From contig NZ_FOSW01000023.1 in assembly GCF_900114385.1 (NCBI RefSeq), positions 1 to 36,605 of the forward strand: a stretch of DNA of 36,605 nt, read 5' to 3'. This document shows, one piece after another, positions 18,220 through 25,962 of the stretch; position 1 is the first letter of the stretch, and every line of letters starts with the position of its first letter. Source of the stretch: Geodermatophilus ruber. GTDB taxonomy: Bacteria; Actinomycetota; Actinomycetes; Mycobacteriales; Geodermatophilaceae. A program made the translations under genes and the position numbers. The notes under the pieces were generated by a model. It was given only the letters and a program-made list of their open reading frames with translations. It was not told where the DNA came from and ran no database searches.

Positions 18220-18249
18220 GACACTCCGGTGACGGTTCTCCGGAGTGTC
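18220..18249. terminator. Perfect 10-bp hairpin between manC and the acyltransferase gene
   Basis: GACACTCCGG and CCGGAGTGTC are perfect complementary arms around a 10-base loop. It may terminate wbbL-manC, or it may be an operator for the next gene, since no U-tract follows. Confidence 0.5.
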
Positions 18250-18286
18250 GCCGGGAGCGGACGGGTTCGTCCCGCATCATCGACGG

Positions 18287-19540
18287 GTGAATGCGGCGGG
18301 GCGTGGACACCGGCTGGCCTCGCTCGACGGCCTGCGCGGGCTGGCCGCACTCGTCGTGGTGGTGCACCACTGCGCGCTGACCCTGCCGTCGCTGGCCGCG
18401 CAGTTCCTCGGGCCGAACTCCACCTCGCCCGCGTGGTGGCTGACCTACACCCCTGCGTACCTGGCCTGGGCAGGGCGCGAGGCCGTCCTCGTCTTCTTCG
18501 TGCTCAGCGGGCTGGTGCTCGCGCTGCCCCGTCTGTCGGGCGGCCGGTCCGGCGGCTGGTCGCGCTACTACCGGAAGCGGATGGTCCGGCTCTACGTGCC
18601 GGTGCTGGCGGCGGTGGCGTTCACCGGGATCGTGCTGGCACTGGTGCCGCGGACTCCGGGCGCCGGGTGGAGCTGGTGGATGCTGGCGCACACTGCGCCG
18701 CTCGGCCCGGTCGACCTCGCCCACGACGCCGTCCTGGTGGCCGGCACGGGGTGGGCCAACTCGGCGCTGTGGTCGCTGAAGTACGAGGTGCTGTTCTCCC
18801 TGCTGCTGCCGGTCTTCGTGCTCGTCGCCCGCCGGGTGGTCCTTCCGCTGTGGGTGTCGGTGCCCGTCGTCCTGGCCGGGATCGGCTGGGCGGCGTCGGC
18901 CGGGTACGAGCTGGTGAGCTACCTGGCCGTGTTCGGGGTCGGGGTGCTGCTCGCCCAGCAGCTGGGCACCTTGTCCCGGTGGGCCGCGTGGATCGACGGC
19001 CTGCGCACGAGGGGCGTGGCCTGGGCCGGCCTGCTGATCCTGGCGCTGACCATGCTGCTCGGCGAGGTGTGGGCCCGCCTGGCGACGCCGGATCCGTTCC
19101 ACTGGTGGCTCCTCGGCCGCCCCGCAGCGGTCCTCGGTGCGGGGCTGCTGGTCGTCTGCTGCCTGCACGCACCGGGGCCGCGGCGGCTGCTGAGCGCCCG
19201 CCCGCTGCAGTGGCTGGGGACGGTCTCCTTCGCGCTGTACCTGGTGCACGAGCCGATCGTGGTGTCGGTCGCGACGGTGACCGGGCCGACGAAGGTCGGC
19301 GTGCTGGTCACCCTGGTCGCCGGGACGGCGCTGAGCCTGGGGGCCGCGGTGCTGTTCCACCGCGCGGTCGAGCGGCCCAGCATGCGGCTGGCCGACCGGC
19401 TCGGCCGCTCCACGCGCCCCGCCGCGCCGGCCCCGGTGCCGCCGCGCCCCGCCGCGACCGACACGGTGCTGCTCGGCCTCCGGACGCGCCCGGCCGTCCC
19501 GCCCACCCGCGTGCCCGCCCGCGCCGGGCGCTCCGCCTGA
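18287..19540 (+). CDS. Acyltransferase 3 family membrane protein (OafA/YrhL-like)
   Basis: An integral membrane O-acyltransferase, likely to acetylate a surface sugar. Seen: LASLDGLRGLAALVVVVHHC at the N-terminus with the family's catalytic-type histidine, then the FFVLSGLVLALPRL helix, RYYRKRMVRLYVPVL, and about ten hydrophobic segments ending in LVHEPIVVSVATV. The C-terminal ~50 residues are Pro/Arg-rich and probably cytoplasmic. The frame is open from 18245, but the GTG at 18287 lies outside the hairpin and puts LDGLRG at the usual place, giving 417 residues. There is no SGNH extension. The acceptor is unknown; the galactan or linker glycan is a reasonable guess given the neighbours. Confidence 0.85.
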   Translation: MNAAGRGHRLASLDGLRGLAALVVVVHHCALTLPSLAAQFLGPNSTSPAWWLTYTPAYLAWAGREAVLVFFVLSGLVLALPRLSGGRSGGWSRYYRKRMVRLYVPVLAAVAFTGIVLALVPRTPGAGWSWWMLAHTAPLGPVDLAHDAVLVAGTGWANSALWSLKYEVLFSLLLPVFVLVARRVVLPLWVSVPVVLAGIGWAASAGYELVSYLAVFGVGVLLAQQLGTLSRWAAWIDGLRTRGVAWAGLLILALTMLLGEVWARLATPDPFHWWLLGRPAAVLGAGLLVVCCLHAPGPRRLLSARPLQWLGTVSFALYLVHEPIVVSVATVTGPTKVGVLVTLVAGTALSLGAAVLFHRAVERPSMRLADRLGRSTRPAAPAPVPPRPAATDTVLLGLRTRPAVPPTRVPARAGRSA

Positions 19541-19571
19541 CCTCGAACCCTGGACCACGGAGAAGCCAACC

Positions 19572-20390
19572 ATGACGGTGACGTATGACTCGATCGCTCT
19601 GCGTGGGGGCGAGTCGTTGCGGGCGGGCCTAACATCCGAGGGGATGGACTCGCTGCGCAGGCAGACGGCCGACGCTCCGAATCCGGCGGCGCCGTCCTGG
19701 GACGACACCGTCGTGATCGTGCGCGTCTACAACGAGGCGCCAGTGGTCGGCGGCGTCATTGCCGAGCTCGTCGCCGCCGGGCTCTCAGTCATCGCCGTGG
19801 ACGATGCCAGCACCGACGGGTCGGCCGAGGAGATCGACAAGGCCGGCGCTTTCCGGGTGAGCCACCCGATCAACCTGGGCGCCGGCGGCGCGCTGCAGAC
19901 CGGCTTCGAGGCCGCGCTGCTGCTCACCGACGCCCGCTACATCGCCTGCTTCGACGCCGACGGCCAGCACCAGCTGCCCGACCTGCTCGGCATGATCGAG
20001 AAGATCCGCGAGGGCTACGACGTCGTCATGGGGTCGCGGTTCCTCGAGGGCGACGGCCCCACGCAGATGAGCTGGCTGCGGCGGGTCATCCTGCGCACGG
20101 CCGCCAAGCTGCTCAACCGCGGCGGGGGCACCCGGCTGACCGACGCGCACAACGGGCTGCGGATCGTCGCCCGGCACGTGGCCGCCGACATCCGGCTCTC
20201 GCACGCCGGCATGGCCTACGCCTCGGAGCTGGAGCGGCACCTCACCCGGCCCGAGTACAAGATCGTCGAGCACCCTGTGCACATCCTGTACACCGACTAC
20301 TCGCGGTCCAAGGGCCAGCCGCTGCTCAACAGCATCAACATCCTGACCGAGGTGGCCGCGCACCGGGTCACGAACTGGGGACGCAAGTGA
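19572..20390 (+). CDS. GT2 polyprenyl-phosphate glycosyltransferase (PpgS/DPM1-like)
   Basis: A 272-residue GT2 enzyme of the dolichyl-phosphate-mannose-synthase type that loads a sugar on polyprenyl phosphate. Seen: VIVRVYNEAPVVGGVI (48-63), AVDDASTDGS (75-84), NLGAGGALQTGF, the DADGQH metal motif (128-133) and GSRFLEGDG. There are no C-terminal membrane helices; the small DUF2304 protein encoded next, overlapping by 4 bp, probably supplies them. From memory, M. tuberculosis Rv3631 (PpgS, polyprenyl-phospho-GalNAc synthase) with the small membrane protein Rv3632 is the same arrangement, and it serves galactosamine decoration of arabinogalactan. GGAGAAG before the ATG at 19572 supports the start. 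The sugar here is not determined. Confidence 0.82.
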   Translation: MTVTYDSIALRGGESLRAGLTSEGMDSLRRQTADAPNPAAPSWDDTVVIVRVYNEAPVVGGVIAELVAAGLSVIAVDDASTDGSAEEIDKAGAFRVSHPINLGAGGALQTGFEAALLLTDARYIACFDADGQHQLPDLLGMIEKIREGYDVVMGSRFLEGDGPTQMSWLRRVILRTAAKLLNRGGGTRLTDAHNGLRIVARHVAADIRLSHAGMAYASELERHLTRPEYKIVEHPVHILYTDYSRSKGQPLLNSINILTEVAAHRVTNWGRK

Positions 20391-20809
20391 TCATCCAGCT
20401 GCTGCTCATCCCGGCGCTCGTCCTCGCCGTGGTGAGCTCGTTGCGCTCCCGGACGTCGCTGCGCGGGCAGGCCCGGCGCAAGATCCTCGCCGTCCTCACC
20501 GTCGTCGCCGGCGTGCTCGCGGTGATGTTCCCCAACACGCTGCAGGCGCTGGCCGACTGGACCGGCGTCACCCGCGGCACCGACCTGCTGCTCTACGCCC
20601 TCGCGCTGGTGATCATCTACCTGGTGGGCAGCACGAGCGTGCGGTTCCGCGAGCAGGAGGCCCGGATCGTGCTGCTAGCCCGCCAGGTCGCGCTCGCCGA
20701 CGCCGCGCTGCGGCACGTCGAGGCGATGCAGGCCCGCTCACAGCAGGCGGCGGACCAGGCTCCAGTAGCCGCTCATCGCGGCGTTGAGGGCACCGCCGCC
20801 GCGCGGTAG
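20387..20809 (+). CDS. DUF2304 small membrane protein, partner of the upstream glycosyltransferase
   Basis: A 140-residue protein with three hydrophobic segments: IIQLLLIPALVLAVVSSL (2-19), ILAVLTVVAGVLAVMFP (33-49) and LLLYALALVIIYLVGSTS (67-84). A predicted coiled coil follows (RFREQEARIVLLARQVALAD), the DUF2304 layout. It overlaps the upstream GT2 by 4 bp (GTGA). Such proteins are thought to anchor or activate the paired enzyme. The last 24 codons overlap the opposing glycosyltransferase gene by 72 bp, so the C-terminal tail (QQAADQAPVAAHRGVEGTAA) may not be conserved. Confidence 0.82.
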   Translation: MIIQLLLIPALVLAVVSSLRSRTSLRGQARRKILAVLTVVAGVLAVMFPNTLQALADWTGVTRGTDLLLYALALVIIYLVGSTSVRFREQEARIVLLARQVALADAALRHVEAMQARSQQAADQAPVAAHRGVEGTAAAR

Positions 20810-21733
20810 CGGCAGCACCGACTGGTCGAAGCGCGCCGTCAGCAGGCCGGCCAGCTCGCGGTCGCGCTTCGTGCGCACCCGCTGCACCGCCCGCCGGTGC
20901 GCGCTCAGCCAGCGGCACTCCTTCACCAGCCACCGGTAGCCGCGCAACTTGGCCGGCAGCCAGCCGTTGAGCACGGCGACGGCCAGCATCGCGGCCTCGA
21001 AGGCGAGCAGCGCGGGGGAGAGCAGCAGCAGCGTGCGTGCCTCGTAGAGGCTGAGCACCATGGCCAGCCGGTTGCGCTCGAGCAGGTAGAACTTCGCCTT
21101 GTTGCGGCTGAACTCGTAGTGGTGCGCGACGACCGCCGTCGGCACGTAGACCACCTGCCAGCCCTGCTGCCAGGAGCGCAGCGACAGGTCGGCGTCCTCG
21201 CAGTAGGCGAAGAACTCCTCGGTGAACCCGCCCAGCGCCGCCCACACCTCGCGGCGGACGACGATGGCTGCGCCGGTGGCGCTGGCGATCCGCTGCTCGG
21301 CGGGGAAGTCCGTGGCCGGCTCGCCGAGGTGGCCGGCCCAGGACAGGCCGAGGACGTGCACCGGGTTGCCGGCGGAGTTCAGCAACTCCGGGGTCTCCGC
21401 CAGGCGCAGGCTGGCCGAGGCGATGCCGACCTCCGGACGGGCGGCGACCTTGGCCAGCTCGGCGAGCGCGTCGGGCTCGACGAGCGCGTCGGAGTTGATG
21501 AAGGCGAGGAACTCGGTCGTCGCCGCGGTGGCGCCGAGGTTGCAGCCGCCGGTGAAGCCGGTGTTGCTGCCGGGCTCGAGCAGGGTGACGCCGGGGCGGT
21601 CGCGCAGCGGCTCGAGCGAGGGGCTGGTGCAGCCGTTGTCGACGACGACCACGTGCACGGAGACCCCGGTCGAGGCGAGGAGCCGGTCGACGACGTCGTG
21701 GATGTAGGGCTGCTCGCCGTAGGCGAGCACCAC
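20738..21733 (-). CDS. GT2 family glycosyltransferase (rhamnosyl/galactosyl type)
   Basis: A GT2 enzyme of about 331 residues with VVVDNGCTSPS, the NTGFTGGCNLGA loop, FINSDALVEPDAL (metal motif NSD), GAAIVVRREVWAALGG and FFAYCEDADLSLRSWQQGW, followed by a C-terminal amphipathic and hydrophobic region. This resembles WbbL/RfbF-like rhamnosyltransferases; the sugar cannot be told. I give the GTG at 21733. A CTG at 21748 with AAAGGA six bases upstream would give the more typical start LELTAVVLAYG and overlap the flippase stop by 10 bp. The open frame continues upstream only as a shadow of the flippase gene. It is in one operon with the flippase, and the 3' end overlaps the DUF2304 gene by 72 bp. 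Confidence 0.85.
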   Translation of the reverse strand: MVLAYGEQPYIHDVVDRLLASTGVSVHVVVVDNGCTSPSLEPLRDRPGVTLLEPGSNTGFTGGCNLGATAATTEFLAFINSDALVEPDALAELAKVAARPEVGIASASLRLAETPELLNSAGNPVHVLGLSWAGHLGEPATDFPAEQRIASATGAAIVVRREVWAALGGFTEEFFAYCEDADLSLRSWQQGWQVVYVPTAVVAHHYEFSRNKAKFYLLERNRLAMVLSLYEARTLLLLSPALLAFEAAMLAVAVLNGWLPAKLRGYRWLVKECRWLSAHRRAVQRVRTKRDRELAGLLTARFDQSVLPLPRGGGALNAAMSGYWSLVRRLL

Positions 21734-21738
21734 CGCGG

Positions 21739-23040
21739 TCAGCTCCAGGGTGTTTCCTTTCCGTCGGCCGGCACCGGCACCGCCGGGCTGAGCGGGCGGC
21801 GCAGGCGCAGGCGCATGGCGATGGCCAGGACAAGCGCGGCGACCGCGCTGCCGGCGAGGAAGGCGAGCCCGACCCGCTGCTCGAGGCGGAGCGGGGCGAG
21901 CAGGCCGAGGAGGAAGACGGCGGCACCGGCCAGCCACCCGGCGACCGAGGCCTTGTAGCCGCGCACGGAGATCAGGGCCTGGGCGAGCGCCGAGGCGAGC
22001 ATGAACAGGCCGCTGGCGGCGGCGAGCGGCCAGAGGTCGGCGCGGGTCGTGACGTACTCCGGGCCGTAGACCAGGCGCACCAGCCAGGGGCCGACGGCGA
22101 CGATGGCCAGCAGCCCGGCGACGCCGAGCGCGGAGACCGCGCCGACGATGAGGGTCAGCCGCCGGCGGAAGCCCTCCGTGTCGCCCTCGGCGGCGAGCGC
22201 GGCCATGCCGGGGAGGAACGAGGCCTGGATCGCGGCGAAGAGGAACAGCGGCACGCGGGTGAGCACCAGGACGCTGATGAAGATGCCGGCGCGGGCCAGC
22301 TCGTCCTCGCCGGCCAGCAGGCTGGCTGCCACCGGCGCGGCGTTGATGACGAACTGGCTGGCCAGCGCGCCGACGGTCAGCCATCCGACGGCGTGGGTGA
22401 GCTCGCCCCAGGAGTGGTGCGGGCCGGGCCGGGCGGCGGGGCCGAGCCAGCCGGCGGTGGCGAGGACGGCGAGGATCGGCGCCAGGCCGAGGAAGACGCC
22501 GTACCAGCCGGCGGTGGCGACACCGACCACGGCGAGGACGGCGGCGCTGCCGATGCGCAGAACGCCGTCGATGGCGAGCTGGGTGCCGTAGCGAGGGAAG
22601 ACGCCGCCGCCGGCGAAGGCGCCGCGAGTGAGGTGCTCGGCGCCCAGGCCGACCAGCCCCAGTAGTAGGGCCACGACCAGGATCTGCTGCCCGGCGAAGA
22701 CCTCGTCGGCGAGCGGCTCGCGGATCAGCAGGAGGACGACGGCGACCACGGCGATCAGGCCTCCGGCGAGGGCGCAGGCGCGCAGGAACACCGGGCGGGC
22801 GCCCTGCCCGTGTGCGGCCCGCTCGGCGACGGCGCGGCCCACCTCCTGCTCCAGGGGCTGGAAGAGCGCGGGGCCGAGGGCGTTGATGAGGACCCACAGC
22901 GTGCCCAGCGGCGCCAGCTCGGCCGGGCCGAGGGCGCGGCCGCTGACGGAGAGGAAGGCGAAGGACGCCAGGCCCAGCACGCCCAGGCCGACCGCCACGG
23001 GGCCGATCTGCCTGGTGACGGCGGAGAGCTGGCTCGCCAC
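21739..23040 (-). CDS. MOP-superfamily polysaccharide flippase (Wzx-like)
   Basis: A 433-residue integral membrane protein with about 12-14 hydrophobic segments, no signal peptide and a short polar C-terminus. The N-terminal segment GPVAVGLGVLGLASFAFLSV, the LAPLGTLWVLINALGPALFQPLEQEV region and the LVRLVYGPEYV loop are typical of Wzx/MviN-like flippases that turn over lipid-linked glycans. GGGGGA seven bases before the GTG at 23040 supports the start. It forms an operon with the downstream glycosyltransferase. With Wzm/Wzt also present, the locus encodes two different export routes, so this flippase may handle a smaller lipid-linked sugar, such as the product of the adjacent PpgS-like enzyme. 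That link is inference. Confidence 0.82.
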   Translation of the reverse strand: MASQLSAVTRQIGPVAVGLGVLGLASFAFLSVSGRALGPAELAPLGTLWVLINALGPALFQPLEQEVGRAVAERAAHGQGARPVFLRACALAGGLIAVVAVVLLLIREPLADEVFAGQQILVVALLLGLVGLGAEHLTRGAFAGGGVFPRYGTQLAIDGVLRIGSAAVLAVVGVATAGWYGVFLGLAPILAVLATAGWLGPAARPGPHHSWGELTHAVGWLTVGALASQFVINAAPVAASLLAGEDELARAGIFISVLVLTRVPLFLFAAIQASFLPGMAALAAEGDTEGFRRRLTLIVGAVSALGVAGLLAIVAVGPWLVRLVYGPEYVTTRADLWPLAAASGLFMLASALAQALISVRGYKASVAGWLAGAAVFLLGLLAPLRLEQRVGLAFLAGSAVAALVLAIAMRLRLRRPLSPAVPVPADGKETPWS

Positions 23041-23478
23041 CTCTATATCCCCCTCGCACGCGCCGCGCGGCGCTCGGCCACCACCCTAGGCGACCTCCCG
23101 GATACGGCTCGGGGGTGCGCATGAGGGCACGCGGACCGATCCGTAACGCCACGCCCGAGGTCTGTGGGGCGCGGTGTGACTCATGTGACTGACTCGGGGA
23201 TTTTTCGGGCGTGCCCTCCGTAAGAGGGAGGCCTTACGCCGTTAACCCGAACGAGCGGGATTTTCGCGTTCCGCATGTCAGCTGATGACTACGAGTCGAC
23301 ACCAGCACTAGTGAGTGACGCTCATTCGGCTGCGATCAGCGGCGTGTTGCCACGTAAAAGCCCACGACGACTTGTCGACGACGCGCCGAAAGTTGCCGTT
23401 CAGGGTCCTTGCCCTGGCGGTCCGTGCTGCTAACTTTCTGTGCGTCGCCCAACACGGGGCGCGATCGCAGGAGGATTT
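23041..23478. other. 438-bp intergenic region, divergent promoter area
   Basis: No gene is seen. The region is less GC-rich than the rest and holds several small symmetric elements: a doubled TGTGACT (near 23195-23212), CGTAAG and CTTACG arms around an 8-base centre (near 23219-23238) and CAGGG/CCCTG arms at 23401-23416. It must carry the promoters for the flippase operon (minus) and for the large propeller gene (plus). I found no riboswitch that I can defend. Confidence 0.6.
23409..23436 (+). promoter_or_regulatory. Candidate promoter of the large propeller gene
   Basis: TTGCCC (23409-23414), a 16-base spacer and TAACTT (23431-23436) resemble a vegetative sigma promoter. Transcription would start near 23443, giving a leader of about 36 bases that ends in AGGAGG before the ATG. 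Confidence 0.4.
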
Positions 23479-25563
23479 ATGAGCAAGCGAGCACTTTCGG
23501 TCGGCATTCTGACCGCGGGGCTGTCGGCCGGCCTGGTCGCTGGCGCCATCTCCCCGGCCGCCGCCCAGGGCAACCCGGTTGGCGGTTCCGGCAACGTCTA
23601 CTACCTGGGTGGTGCCGGCAGCATCGGCGGCAAGGCCCAGGAGACCCTGGTCTTCGGTGACCCGGGCGACGAGATCTACTTCGGCGACTGGGACAACGAC
23701 GGCGTCGACACGCCGATGGTCAACCGCAACGGTGTCTTCCACGTGGCCAACAAGGACGGCAAGACCATCGACGTCTTCGCCTACGGCAACCCCGGTGACC
23801 GTGTCGTCATCGGCGACTGGGACGGCAAGAACGGCGACAGCATGGCCGTCGTCCGCACCGAGCAGGGCAGCAACAAGTTCTACGTGAAGAACGACGTCAA
23901 GACCACCGGCAAGGCCGACGCCGAGTTCTTCTACGGCGACGCCGGCGACAACCTCCTGGTCGGGGACTGGGACGGCAACGGCACCGACACCCTGATGGTG
24001 ACCCGCCCCGACACGTCCTTCCACGTGAAGAACGACACCAAGACCGGCGTGGCCGACTACTCCTTCTTCTACGGCAACCCGGGCGACAACGTCATCGTCG
24101 GCGATTGGGCCAACCCGGCCACCTACACCGACGGCAACGGTGCGGACCAGATCGCGGTCCGTCGCGACGGCAACCACTACTTCCTGTCGAACGAGCTCGG
24201 CAAGGGCAAGGCCATCACGGCGCTGCGCGACTTCTACTACGGCGAGCCGACCGACACCGTCTTCGTCGCCTCGCTGCCCAGCACGGTCGGCAAGGTCGGC
24301 GACGCCAAGGTCGCGCTCGACGACGTCTTCGCGACCCACAAGAAGGGCGAGCCCGTCCTTCGCCTGCACCCCACCACCGGCGTGATCCTCGCCCCGGAGC
24401 TGGACTCCTTCGGCGACCCGAAGACCTACGCCGGTGGCGAGGCCAAGGCGCAGTTCAAGGGTGCGCCGAAGTACTACCTCGGCACTGAGCCCGTCCTGAC
24501 GGCCGATGGCAAGCCCATGGTCTACGTCGCTGTCGGCGATGCCGATGAGCCGCACGAGGTGGAGCTCCCCGGCCCCAGCGTGCCGCGCAGCGAGGCCGGC
24601 GACTACGACCTCAACGCGGACGGTTCCCTCAAGTACGTCGCCGGCGATGACGTCGACTCGCCCGCGGTTCTGGGCACCGACAGCTCCGAGACCATCGCGA
24701 TCGCGGTCGGGGACGTCGTCCTGCAGCGTCGCGGCGCCCCGGTGGAGCACGTGGCGGGCACGCCGGCCGTGTATGAGCTCGCTGGCGAGTACGTGGCCAA
24801 CACCGACGTCGAGACGAGCGAGATCGGCGACTACAAGCTGGACGCGAACGGCAACCCGATCTGGGACGCCGACGCGAACGACTGGGTCAAGCTCACCGCG
24901 CCGGTCGTCAAGGTCGGCGGCTTCGCGCCCGGCACCCCGGTGACCGAGCGCCGGGGCGAGGCGATGGCCATCAACGCCTCCGTGTACACCCCGGCCGCGG
25001 CGCTTCGGACCTTCACCGGAACCGTCTCCAGCACCGCCAGCACCGTCACGGTGAGCGACGGCAATTTCACCGCCGCTGACATCGACCGCGACATCGACGG
25101 CACCGGCATCGCCGCCGCTGCCAAGATCACCTCGGTGCAGAGCCCGACTACCGTGACGGTGTCGGTGCCCAACACCGGGCCGGTCTCCGGCACGATCACG
25201 CTGCCGGCGGTGGCCAACGGCTGGAGCGTGGCCGCGCCTGTCTCGGACGACGAGCTGCGCAACGCGTACATCTTCGATGTGGCGCCGGCCGCCTCCTACG
25301 TGCCGACGGCCACGGACAAGAAGGTCAGCGACCTCGACGCCGACACCAAGTCCGAGCCCCCCATCTACATCGGCACGGAGCGGGTCCTGTTCGCCGCCGG
25401 TGACGACCGCAGTGTGGCCCCCTACGCGGGTGGCGAGCGGGTCGTCAGCCAGAAGAAGGGCACCATCTTCCTCAACGCTGATGGCACGCGGGTCAAGCTC
25501 TCCGCTGGCGACGTCGAGATCCTCGGTGACGGCCTGGGTGTCCGCCGCAACTTCGGCCGCTGA
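23479..25563 (+). CDS. Secreted five-blade propeller protein with a ~400-residue insertion in the closing blade
   Basis: A 694-residue exported protein of unknown function. The signal peptide ends SPAAAQ. NVYYLGGAGSIGGKAQETLV follows as a half repeat, then four full repeats (GDWDNDGVDTPMV, GDWDGKNGDSMAV, GDWDGNGTDTLMV and a longer fourth with GNGADQIAVRR). The closing half starts at FVASLPSTVGKV. In the paralogue at 27470 this half ends directly in GDGLGVRR; here ~400 residues (about nt 24331-25521) intervene before the same GDGLGVRR. The insert has repeated GDYxLxAxG and YxGTExVL units, and a segment (about nt 25003-25195) with FTAADIDRDIDGTGI, a pattern I associate with phage-tail and surface repeat proteins. 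Near-perfect AGGAGG, a good promoter and two terminators suggest high expression. Confidence 0.8.
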   Translation: MSKRALSVGILTAGLSAGLVAGAISPAAAQGNPVGGSGNVYYLGGAGSIGGKAQETLVFGDPGDEIYFGDWDNDGVDTPMVNRNGVFHVANKDGKTIDVFAYGNPGDRVVIGDWDGKNGDSMAVVRTEQGSNKFYVKNDVKTTGKADAEFFYGDAGDNLLVGDWDGNGTDTLMVTRPDTSFHVKNDTKTGVADYSFFYGNPGDNVIVGDWANPATYTDGNGADQIAVRRDGNHYFLSNELGKGKAITALRDFYYGEPTDTVFVASLPSTVGKVGDAKVALDDVFATHKKGEPVLRLHPTTGVILAPELDSFGDPKTYAGGEAKAQFKGAPKYYLGTEPVLTADGKPMVYVAVGDADEPHEVELPGPSVPRSEAGDYDLNADGSLKYVAGDDVDSPAVLGTDSSETIAIAVGDVVLQRRGAPVEHVAGTPAVYELAGEYVANTDVETSEIGDYKLDANGNPIWDADANDWVKLTAPVVKVGGFAPGTPVTERRGEAMAINASVYTPAAALRTFTGTVSSTASTVTVSDGNFTAADIDRDIDGTGIAAAAKITSVQSPTTVTVSVPNTGPVSGTITLPAVANGWSVAAPVSDDELRNAYIFDVAPAASYVPTATDKKVSDLDADTKSEPPIYIGTERVLFAAGDDRSVAPYAGGERVVSQKKGTIFLNADGTRVKLSAGDVEILGDGLGVRRNFGR

Positions 25564-25628
25564 CCGCAAGCCCCAGCGTCGCGCTGTGCCCTCGGGCTGA
25601 GAGCGGCACCGCACCACCGCAATAGGTC

Positions 25629-25666
25629 GAACCCCCGTCCGCGCTCTCGGGCGCGGGCGGGGGTTC
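25629..25666 (+). terminator. First of two tandem terminators after the large propeller gene
   Basis: GAACCCCCGTCCGCGC pairs with GCGCGGGCGGGGGTTC, with a single G-T type pair, around a 6-base loop. No long U-tract follows. Confidence 0.8.
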
Positions 25667-25727
25667 GCTGATCCTCGCGGCGGGCGGAGGGTCGCCGTGT
25701 TCTTCCTTGCGCCTGGCCGCCACAAAA

Positions 25728-25766
25728 GAACCCCCGCTCGGACCCCCCCGGTCCGGGCGGGGGTTC
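25728..25766 (+). terminator. Second tandem terminator, sharing the GAACCCCCG arm
   Basis: GAACCCCCGCTCGGAC pairs with GTCCGGGCGGGGGTTC with one wobble, around a C-rich loop. GGTCGTTTT follows, giving a short U-run, and AAAA precedes the left arm. It is the better intrinsic terminator of the two. Confidence 0.85.
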
Positions 25767-25962
25767 GGTCGTTTTCGGGTTCGGTGATGGAGTTCACCGC
25801 GCCGCGATCGACCGCTCCCCGCCGTTCGTCACCGCATCTCGTAGCGTCACAGCTGATCGAAGCGAAACGGCTCCGGCCGGAAATGCTCGTTGCACTCGGC
25901 TCCGGGTAACAGCCAGTGCAGTACATCCGGCATCGGTGGACCGCACGCGGGGGAATGAAGCA

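Larger units (their letters stand above)
25564..25962. other. 399-bp intergenic region with tandem terminators
   Basis: No gene is seen. The left half holds two strong hairpins (25629-25666 and 25728-25766). The right half should contain the promoter of the SGNH hydrolase gene. A purine-rich GGGGGA about 8 bases before the GTG at 25963 is the likely ribosome binding site. I could not pick a convincing -35/-10 pair. Confidence 0.6.

Noticed and set aside
20738..23152. A very long minus-strand reading frame covering the glycosyltransferase and the flippase region
   Set aside because: Only its 3' third encodes a recognisable GT2 protein. The rest is Arg/Pro-rich shadow of the flippase in another frame, as is usual at this GC content.
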